Assembly (NCBI GenBank): GCA_000469685.2
Contig: LS997562.1
Span: 34,604,215 to 34,668,214, forward strand
Direction: 5' to 3'
Length of the DNA stretch: 64,000 bases
Source: Haemonchus contortus
Taxonomy: Eukaryota > Nematoda > Chromadorea > Rhabditida > Trichostrongylidae
Part shown: positions 37,410 through 47,700 of the stretch, one piece after another
Position numbering within the stretch: the stretch's first letter is position 1
How the letters are laid out: each line of letters starts with the position of its first letter
The notes under the pieces: generated by a model
Told to the model about the DNA's origin: nothing
Seen by the model: the letters and a program-made list of their open reading frames with translations, nothing else
The model's database searches: none
Translations under genes and position numbers: made by a program

Positions 37410-40400
37410 TTCTATTCTGATGATTATTGTTATCTCGGGCTACCTCCTCTCCATATCAGCCTATCTGCAGATCGTAGTTGTCTTTGGTGCTGATAACACA
37501 ACTGAAAAGGTACCGATCCGTCATTTTTCTTCTTTATTTATCCTATTTTTGATATATCGGAAGCCCTTTCAGAGTTATATTCAAGTTTCGCGTTTTCTGT
37601 TCTACCTTGGCTCTGCGGAATTTAGTTATGGAAATTTCTGTATGACTATTGAGCGATGCTTTGCTCTTTATGCCGTTTCTTCATATGAAAAGTATTCTTC
37701 TTCTAAAATGTCCAACTTTTTCACATGCATTCTATCAGTAAGTTTTTTTTGTTCGGAAATTTTCTCTTTTAAATCGACTGGGTAACTTAAAAGCGCCAAG
37801 ACGACGAAAATTCGATTTTAAGTTGGGTCATTTAGGGATTTTTCATTAGTCGTGGTGATATTGGCGTAGTAAGACGAGAAACCAACTGAAGTTTCCTATC
37901 GATTCTCCTGCTGTTCTATATGATTTAGAATTACGTATGGTCCTTGAACGGCAGAGGTGGTGTAGTGGCAAGTGGCAAACTATCACACTCGCATGGTCAC
38001 GGGTTCGACTCCAGAATCGATATTCGCATAGACCAACAAACCGTCCATCCAATTACCAGGCTCGTCTGGGAGGTTAAAAGCACTGTCTTGTACATCAGCT
38101 GGCCACCCCAAGTCATCGTATAGGCCACATACAAATTTAAACTGCTACTACGATCCGGAATGGAGGTCGAATACGGGGCGCATCACGAAGCTGTACTAGT
38201 TGCCACCGAAAACTCTATCATTTGACATTTGTACTCCTTAGAAAACGACCGCATTTCTCACCGTGCATTCGTGGTGACCACATTGGTTCGCTATTGAGCA
38301 AAAATATGTGTGATATATAAAAAGATAAAATAAATAGAAGAGAAAAATCATAGATAAAAGTAAGTAAGATAAATGAAAATTAAGCAAGCGGGTCAGAATA
38401 AGCCGTTTTCTGGAATAATTTTCATGAATTTCAGATTTTACCTCCACTATTTATAAATATGGTGATAGATTTGATATGGGCAAATCAACTTATATCGTTT
38501 CTCAGCTTTTTTGTATTTTCCTTTGCCAGTGTTGTGGTACGTAAACTCATTTTTTGTTTGTGCAACGAATTTCATCTGTACTCTCCTGTTTGAATATTTT
38601 CCATTCCAGGTGTCGATGTATCTTCGCTGCTATAAATTGTCACATATGGGTGAAGTCACCACTTCATTAGCTTCCAGGTCGACAGTTTTCTCTTGAGAGC
38701 GCTTTAAATACATTCATCTACCTGCCTTAGCGAGTGCCAACAATACTTGCGTGGATCCCTGTTTCTAATCCTTACAATTGGCAAATGTTTTCTCGGCAAC
38801 CTTTGCAGAACATTCAGGAGAGACTCCCATCTTGTTGGGTAACTGGTAGCCCGCGAGGCTGGTTCAACGATCCGGTGGTCCTACAAGCGTATGTCTAGGC
38901 AGATGATTAAGTAAAGCGAGTAGTGCAGCGCCCTGTATCGCTTCTTTCCTCATACTCTGAAACAAGTGAAAACTCATGGCATCTCATCCGAGACTACCCT
39001 GGTTAATTAGGGCCATGTCCCATGGACGCGGAGAAGGAGCGACTGTCCGTCTTCATCTTTTTCTGACGCGCTTAATGGTACCAGTAGCTTCATTTTTTTC
39101 TTTGGACTCGTAACCAACAACCAATTTTGCCAGAGTAGAGGTTGAATAAAGTACTTTTTGATTGCACACTTCAAAATTTCAGGTATCAAAACCAGGAAAA
39201 CTGCAAAGCGATGGTAATCTACCTATCTGTCTCATTATCTGAAGTATTTTCATGTATTGTTATGATAGTATTATTCTACTTAATGCACCGGAGAGATGAT
39301 GATTACACGTTTGATAGGAACAGCATTTTGGACGATGCGATGTATCTGGTTTGTTAGGCTACCAAATTGTTAAAGTTAAAAAGTTTAAAGTTTTTGGCGC
39401 TAATCAATCCCGTCTGAAGGATGCGCCCCCGCACTCGACTTCCATTCAGAATCGTAGTGGCGTAATGAGTGCGTATTTGGCCTATACAATGACTTGCGAT
39501 GGCCAGCCGATGTACAAGTCAGTGCTTTTATCCTCCCAGACGAGTCTGGTACCAATTTACCGACCCCGGAGGGATGGAAGGCTTGGTTGGCCTGGGCGGG
39601 CATCGATCCGGGATTCGAGCCCCTGCCCGTGCGTGTGATACAGTGCGCCACTTGCCACTACACCACCTCCGCCCTTAAAAATTGTTACTACAGATAAATT
39701 CTGGCAAAATTGGACGGCCTATTGGGCTCTTCAAGACCACGAGGGCACAGAGACCTGCCCAAGTTATCCAGCTTTACATTCTTTTCCAGTAGGTTGGGTC
39801 TGCTGCTATGATGCACTTCTGGGGACAGATTGGAAGCATAGGTTTGCAGGTTTCTAGAGCCCTTTGAGACTTGTGCTGGGAAATGAAAAATGCATAAAAC
39901 GAAGGTATTTTTGACATATTTTTGTGACCATGGTAAAGAAAATAAAAAAGGTTGACGATATTTTTGGCGTTAGTCAATCCTGGATTCGGGATGCGCTCCT
40001 GCATTACATTTATGTAGCGTCGTAGTTGAATATGTGGCTTATACTTACGATGGACTGCCAATGTAGAGATCAGCATTGATCCTCCTCGACGAGCCTGGTA
40101 CCGACGATCAACCGACCACGAGAGGATAGAAATTCCGGTTGGCTTAGGCGGATATCGGCAAGGGATTCGAACCCATGACCATGTGTACGTGATAGCGCGC
40201 ACTTGCCACTACGCCACGTCCTTCCAAAATGAAATTAATCTCTAAGCAGTTTTATGTTTATTTTTTGTTGCCTGCATACTACTTTGTAAGAGTTTTTGTT
40301 CAGATCTCGTCGTACCGTATCATATGCGTTCATGCTGTCCTAATTTATTACTGGTATAGAAGAAGGCGATCCATTACAGTGAAAACGATTTTGACGAGCC

Positions 40401-40444
40401 AAAATACGGACGTACATTTTAATACGATGAAGCGGCTTTGGTAA
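37410..40444 (+). CDS. Sre-class serpentine chemoreceptor, 5' end unresolved
   Basis: A G-protein-coupled receptor of the nematode-only Sre family, expected in chemosensory cilia. Exons: 37410-37509, 37573-37737, 38435-38536, 38610-38677, 39183-39348, 40250-40444 (TAA), all phase-consistent, giving about 264 residues. The block YGNFCMTIERCFALYAVSSYE matches the Sre pattern of an aromatic-rich segment, then ER, then YE after TM3. RYQNQENCKAM is the Sre intracellular loop. The C-terminus (VHFNTMKRLW) has the family HF...W ending. Five to six hydrophobic segments are visible. The first exon starts in phase 2, so at least one upstream exon (TM1, roughly 80-100 residues judging by family length near 350) is missing. 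I did not find it between 34.6 and 37.4 kb. Three SINE copies sit in its introns. It is convergent with the reductase gene. Confidence 0.85.
37950..38228 (+). mobile_element. tRNA-derived SINE in an Sre intron
   Basis: Clear A box (GGTGGTGTAGTGGCAAGTGG) and B box GGTTCGACTCC at 38002-38012, then the body with GGGAGGTTAAAAGCACTG. It lies between Sre exons 37573-37737 and 38435-38536. Confidence 0.92.
39378..39674 (-). mobile_element. tRNA-derived SINE in an Sre intron
   Basis: Well-preserved minus copy with all blocks, including the A-box complement (GCCACTACACCACCTCCGCC) near 39655-39673. It is very close in sequence to the copy at 23159, so probably recent. Confidence 0.95.
39955..40226 (-). 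mobile_element. tRNA-derived SINE in an Sre intron
   Basis: Minus copy 280 bp from the previous one. It has the B-box complement GGGATTCGAACCC and the A-box complement (GCCACTACGCCAC) at the high end. It ends 23 bp before the last Sre exon. Confidence 0.88.
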
Positions 40445-40651
40445 TGATGTTAATTAGTCTTAATTACTTTTTAATTCGTTATTTGAATAACAATTTCGAA
40501 AAATATTTCATTTCCATGATTTTCCGCTTTTTGAGGGATTGAATTGTCTCGCGCTGTTCCATAATCATGGTGTTAATGCATGGAGTCTGTATGGTTCAGT
40601 ACAACAGCTCATATAAGATAGAAGGTGACTGTAAATAGATTTCGAATATGA

Positions 40652-40657
40652 AATAAA
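40652..40657 (+). terminator. Polyadenylation signal, Sre receptor gene
   Basis: An AATAAA lies about 210 bp after the receptor stop codon at 40442-40444. Confidence 0.5.
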
Positions 40658-40737
40658 TATGTATATTTTCTATATGTAACAGCTGCTCAGAATTCACTAC
40701 CAGTCTTTGGAGTACGACATGGTGATAGCTATTAATT

Positions 40738-41028
40738 GGGTAGAGGTGGTGGATGGGAAAGGGCTTTCTATCACTCACGCCTGTCACGGTTCAGGTTCCG
40801 GATCCATATCCGCAGGCCCAACCAAGCCTTCCATCCCTCCGGGTTACTTGGTATCAGACCCATTCGGGAGGATGGCAGCCCTGACCTGTACGTACTAGGC
40901 TGGCCAACACAAGTCATTTGAAAGGACATACACGCATACAAATCGCCACTACGATTCTAAATGGAAGTCAAATGCGGGGAGCATCCCTCATGCTGGATTG
41001 ATTAACACCCGAACACTTTATCCTTCCA
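40738..41028 (+). mobile_element. tRNA-derived SINE, 3' of the Sre gene
   Basis: Plus copy with a decayed A box (AGAGGTGGTGG) and body blocks CCAACCAAGCCTTCCATCCC and GTCAAATGCGGGG, ending TTTATCC. Confidence 0.88.
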
Positions 41029-41790
41029 CTGCTATTTTTTAATGCTTATTAGTTCTGACTCCACGAAAGACGTTATCCGTTGGTAAAACTGATATGGCCC
41101 TCTTCTCACTTCGGGACTGTAACGAACTTATCTGCAAATGTGTAACTTTCATCTGAATGTTCTTCAACCTTCTGAACCGAATATGTAAGCATTTAGCATT
41201 TATTTCCGACCATTTCTGCCACGATCCTCGTAAAAATTCGTTTGCATGGCGCCTACGACACTTGCAGAAATACTAGAGCATTTCAGCCGTTTTTATACTT
41301 CATCTTCAAATGTATTTTACAGAATTATATTGACATATGAGCATTTGCTTCCGAGAAAATGACATTTCAAGGAGCAGCATGGATTAGTAGATTCAGGATT
41401 CCTCTATTTTTGAATGTGAAAAATTAAAAAGCAAAAATCCGGATGTGAATTAACAAATTTGTAGTTTTCTATACTGTGTAATCACAATGCATGCAAAGAA
41501 TTAGAAAAACAAAACGTAGTGTCGAATTCTGCGAAAAACCTGAAAAATCGCACAGTCAAATAAGTACAAGGCATAAACACAAGACGTCTCCAAGTTGTAG
41601 TACCAGTGACTGAGGTGAAAACCGAGAAAATACGGTAACATTAGGAGGAATCGATGGAGATTTCGATCGAAAAGGGTATCGAAGAAGACGTTCGACGACA
41701 GATGAAGGACGGTCCTTAGAAACAACGCTTCAGCTCCGGCTTATCGATTTTTTGACATGTTACCGTAATCCATGGAAGTTACTGTGGGAT

Positions 41791-44700
41791 TCAGACCGAC
41801 AACATCACGATCAGAAGAGCGGCCACACAGATCGAGAACAGCACGAAAGCCACATACAATGCCAAGATGCCCCAGAGCGACTGGAATAAGATGTTCGTTA
41901 CGGGGATCTCGCGGAAATCAAGGAAAGCGGAGCACTAACCTTTGTATTGATGACTTTTGGTGGACTGCTGATAACTCGTCCAGAATCGTCATATCGATGA
42001 GCGGATCGATTACGCATTTCCATAGCGGCTGCCTTATTTGGAGCTTTGTTTTTCATATAGGTGAGAAGCTGAAATATAAAGGCAAATCAATAAAGTATTT
42101 TGATTTTTTTATATTTTACTGATCTACTGATTTTTTATCGATTGGTCGAGATTTCTGTTAAATTTTCGTGCCTAGCGGTTGTATGTGGTTAAAAACTTGC
42201 CACCGAATTCGGTTTGACCCTCTGAATAACAACATTGCAATCTACTTTTTACGGCTTTGAGGCACCGCTTTCAAGCACCTCGGACCCTAGCGTGTTCACG
42301 GGGTGAGAATTCCATCTGGGTAAGTCTCCGAACAGACTCATTCCTTGCTGTAAGAGGACCTGTACATCTTAATTCTTTCTCAAAATTTATGTCGTAAAGG
42401 CTAAACTATGAGAAAAATTCCTTTCTGTAGCAGGCTCGATTGATCAGAACACCTTTCAAGAAACATCTAGGTTGTAATTGAAATTGTACGGGAAGAGTGC
42501 CTTCATTTAACTAACAGAGTCAGCTAGCAAAGACTTGAAGGAGCGAGACAACTAGCTAAGAATTGTCGCGCGACCAACAGCTCTTTGTCAAAAAAATTCG
42601 CAACTTCTCTATTTGCGAGTTCAAGACACACTAAGTGATCCAATTTGGTCCATTGAAGATTTTGTAGCAATAAAGATTCCTGGAAACATTTACCTCGAAC
42701 AGGACGACAGCCAAAATGAGGATCACGATGTAGAAGATCACCACACCGAAGCTCCAGTTAGCATCTCCCCATAATGAGACGAACGAATTGGTTGCAATCA
42801 GTATGGCTATGACTGAAAAATTGGTTTTTTTGGTACCAGTTCACTGGTCTGCAAATCAGACAAACATTGATTTGAATAATAGAAATTTGGCACTTTTCAA
42901 ATGACGCCATGGCTTATCCGATGCTCGACCCTAAAAACTATTTTCCTCATTAAATATCAGGTTAGAAGGTATTTCAGATTAGCTAAAACGAATGCTTCGT
43001 GGCGATCAGTTCCAGATGCGCCATGTGCTCACTCTTGTCCAAATTCGCAATGAGATTTCAGGCATTTGTCGGGAACCCAGATAGGTTCGCACATTGTAAG
43101 ACTGGCTCATAGGATGGGTATCCTCACGGACAGCCAAAATACAACCTCAACCTGCTACACATCCGGTCAAGTATTCTTCCGAGTTTCACATTGAGGGCTC
43201 AGCGTTGTGGAGAGAAAACATTAAAAAATTTTTGGTGCCTTCTTCACAGATTAAGCAACTCCAAGAGCTTAAAATGCTTTAAGAATCAGGCAAAAAGGGA
43301 AAACTCGGACCGGGCTGCATACTACGGCAAAAGAGTTTAAAACGCCTTTCACTGTATTTTGTAAATTGAACCTACTTGCTAGGAAAATTCCTGTAATTCC
43401 GAGTGACCGATGTGTCCAGTTGAAAATCGGTCTAGCTCCGGTGTCTGGCTGGCATCGCATCAGAGCCAGAAGTGGTTGTACAATAAGGATCAGTACAGCG
43501 ATGGTTCCCAGCTGAAAAGCTCGATTGTACTGACCTTCGCACTGGGAGCTGTTCCAAGGTTATTCTGCCAGAGCCTTACCAGAGAATGAATACTGCCTGG
43601 ACTGAAGTTGTCAGTAGACGAGTTGTTCACACTGGGACCCCGCCATGTCCAGTCCTTGGCAATGAAGATGAGCAGAGTAGAGAGCAGTACGAGTAGTAGT
43701 GCTGTCAGATTGAGGGTTCTGTGGATCTAAAACCATGGGAATGCAAATAATGTCATTATTACTAGATTACTGGTATGATACGACTTTACAGCAGCTCACC
43801 TTCCCTTACCGCTCAGGAAGTATCAGTAAATGCCGTTATATCAGCAAAAAAAAAAAACCAAAACCCATTAAATATGCCTGGTACTGTAAAATGGTAGCAG
43901 AGTTGACGACTACTGGTGCTACCAAATTGCTCCCACACCACCAGCCTTTCAACAACGACCGGACGCCTCATGGTCAGTGCTTCCCAAGCTCTGCCATCCA
44001 TTCGCCATGCGTTTAGCTTACACCCCAAACAAGATTCTAGATATCATTTGTGCCTTTATAACGAGTATGTCGAATTCTGAGCTGTTTCCTGCCAACTGTG
44101 CTTTCCGGTAGAGTTCTCACTCTCGATTTGTCGTAGAAGCTGCCTCGAGCAAATGCAACTCACGTGGAACCACCATTTCAAACCAAATGGAGCTGAAGAT
44201 GGGAAATGATCACGGAGGTATCGTGCAGAAAGTATTGCCGATCCCACTAGCACTATCCAAGCGAAGACCATGATCATACCTTGATATTATCTAATGAGAG
44301 CAGACTTAATCTTACAGAATCAAAAACTTATTTAAAATTTTAGAAAAATAAAAAATGATCTCAGTCACATACCATGAACTCTGATCACCCAAAATTTCGC
44401 CTGTCTGTCAAGGAAAGGTGCTTCATTGACCGGTAACGATGATGACGACGATGATAATGATGACGAAGTATCATTGACTGGAGCTAAAAGACTTGAATAG
44501 CTTTCCGGTTTACAGACACTTGAGTACCGTAGATTAGGTGAACTATGACTTTTGACTTTGAAACAAAAGTGGTCAATGACCACTTCTGCTTCCTTGAAAG
44601 ACAGTCTAAAGCTATTTTAAAGAGAAAAGAAAAGGCGGATCAGGTGCGAGATCCTACCACATTGAGCATGATTTTGTTTGATTTTGCCGATTTATCTATT

Positions 44701-47700
44701 TGTTTGTTTATTATTACACTAGAGATAATAGAACTCAATGTATTATCGCGCAACATTTATGGATACTTGGAGGGAAGAACTGGTTGCTAGAAACCCACTT
44801 GGAGATTTGCATCCTGAGCTCAGCTATTTTTTTTATAATTTCATATTTTGAATGGAATTCAAGGGTAATATCTAGACGAGCTAGGCCTGCTCTTAGGAGC
44901 CTGCATGAATAATTTTCGTACGGTACAAGATAGCCTTCTACCCTATGTGCTCTGAATGCTCACTCCTCTAGAGAATACTCTAAAAAAACATGGATTATGA
45001 ATGGGAAAGCTCCTGTTTCTATTACTGGTAGCCAGATGTCCTTAGAGATCAAAAAGCCCTGCTTGTCCTCAAGGGCCTCATCACGTGGCTGAAGGAACTA
45101 GGCCTCGTAATTTCGTGGATTAATCACGACTGTTGGGATCTAAACCTAGCCAAATTATCCACCCGAAAGAAGTACTTACTTACTATACAGGTAAGTCGAG
45201 GGAACCTAATAATTAAAGACCCACAATTGAGACCACTTCTGAAAGCTTTGCAACTAGACCTCAGGAGGGAACAAGCACCGGAGCAGTTTCAGCTTTTCGC
45301 ACGAGGCAATCATCTCATCCACCCAATACTCCTACCCTCCTAATGCTTAGTTCAAAAAACTGTATCTCTCTCCCCCTTCAACTACATTTTCATCATTGAA
45401 TTTTCTCGTGGCACAGGAAGGGAACAATCTCGGTGGATCATTCCATTGAGGGTATTTTATAATAATTGAATAGTTCAGTAGCCTTTTCAGAGAGGATCTA
45501 TGTGTTAATCTCTGGACATTGTACTGACACAAAAAATGCCTTTATTTATAAATTCATAAAGGGCTTTGACTTGATGTTTTGTTAACTGCTGTTTTGACGC
45601 TGTAGTACGCGAATCGAAAGTCTCACAAGGTTGACGATTTGTGGGCAAAACTCTAGTCTCGGACGGGACTCGAACCCGTACTACTTAAAGGACAAGTACG
45701 GGTTCGAGTCCCGTCCGAGACTGGAGTTTTGCCCACAAATCGCTAACCTTGTGAGACTTCCAAAGAACGGTGAAAAAGGACTGGCAATTGACATGAAAGT
45801 TACCAACCGCGACCTACCTCTATTCACATCGAGAGCACCTATGAACCCGATTCTGATATGGAATACCGCACCTGAGAAAAGAGTAAAGAAAGTAACCGAG
45901 TATAACTGACCTTTCTTGGCAGGAGGAGGATGCGCTGCTTCAGGAGGATGTGCTGCTTCCCTCTTCACAACTTCGACGAGGTTCACCGGCTGGGGATGGA
46001 TATAGGGGAAGGATGGCAGCTTCGGATCGAGTCCATGAATACCAATTGCTAGAATAAACGGGAGTTTCAAGATGTTTGTTTGTTTGTTGATTGTTTGGAT
46101 AAGACTGAATAAATTTTGGTAAAGAAGTGGAACAAAAATGGGTAGAATCTTGAGAGATTGAAGCCCTTCAAGATAAATCACGTAGTTCGTCCCATTGCAT
46201 TCGAGTTTGATTCCCGTCAAACCACTGTCACAGGGTGGAAACTCTGGTTTTTAGGGAGGAAAGGAGCTTAAAGACTCTTGGACTAGTAGAAAAGTCTTCT
46301 TGGCACTTTTATGGCCCAAATTAAAATTCATAAGTGGTTCACTCTATACGATTTATAAGAGCTCTCAGGATTGCTTTCTCTATATATTTTTTTCAAAGAA
46401 GCCTGGTGAGCGATCCAGTTTAGGTCTTTATGGCTTCAAGATGGTGTTCATCATAAAAACTGAGGTGGAAACTAGCTCATAATGGGCCCCGAGAAGCAGC
46501 CCGAATTGGCGTTACAATTCAAACTTTTTTGATCACTTTGAAAGCACACCCTCGGCTTGCACCCTACGAGCCTCTTCCCACCTCAAGGACACGCTTAATG
46601 GATCCCAGGAAAATGAATAACCTGAAAAGGTTGCACTCCCAAATTTCAGCTTTCCTCTGAAGGCTTAGCCTATAGTTTTCGCTAGCGGGTCACTTCAGGA
46701 CTCTTCCAAAGCTATCACCCCATTGTTCACCACAAACACTAGTTCCACAGATTTTTGTTCAATTATGACTGTAGATGAGGATGAGAGGCATTATATGTCC
46801 GATAGTAACGTCCTCCCACCGAAGGAATGCGTTTGGGCTCTTTTTTCAGCACAGGCTCTTCCTTCCCTCACCCTTGGCATCCTGACAGCGGATCTTCACT
46901 GCCGACAAAATCTACTGACTAAGTATTACCTCTTGGATCGCCTGCTGGACCTTTTGCAATGAATACGTACAGCGTTCTGTTAAGATCCGGAACAAACTGA
47001 CTGCCTATCTGAAAAACTCGACCATATCGTTTTGACCAGCATAATATTTTCATAAGAAAGAATGATGTTTCCCTGAAACGCCTACGAACGGAGTAGAGGG
47101 AGCCCTTCCCCTGAATATTAATGGTGAGTGGTAGGTCAGTTATATGGAGCGCTAGTAAATGATAATATTCGTGGTCGTTCCTCTTCCTTCGCTCACCTTA
47201 ATAAACTCAAAATCTCAAAAGCAGGCGAGCCAGAACCTGAGCGAATCTTATTCTCGTCCCTGTATTCTCGTGTTTTCATTTTCGGGCAGAACTGACCCCG
47301 CATAGAAGTTTTAAGGTAAAGATATGTATTCAGATGCAGCACTAACTACTCTAGGCGGATGTGGTGTAATAACAAGTGACGCTTTATCGTATAGGTCCAG
47401 AGATAGAACTACGGTTCGATGCCCGCCCAGGACAAACGAGCCTTAAACTCTTCTGGCCTGTCAACCGGTACCGGACTCGCCTGGGAGGACAAAAGCGTTG
47501 GCTTGTACTTTGATTGCCCACCCCTAGTCATTGCATAGGCCATACGCCATCTAAACAACATTACAACTCTGAAAGGGAAGCAGAATGCGTGGAGCACCAC
47601 AAAAAGGGTGCTAATTAATGCCAGGAGACCTTATTATTTTAGACCTCAGACGCCTTCTATTAATTTTTCGGTAGTGTCGAGCAGAACGGCTGCTTTCATA

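Noticed and set aside
45681..45757. B-box motifs suggesting a functional tRNA gene
   Set aside because: The head is incomplete, it forms half of a long inverted repeat, and near-copies occur at three further loci.
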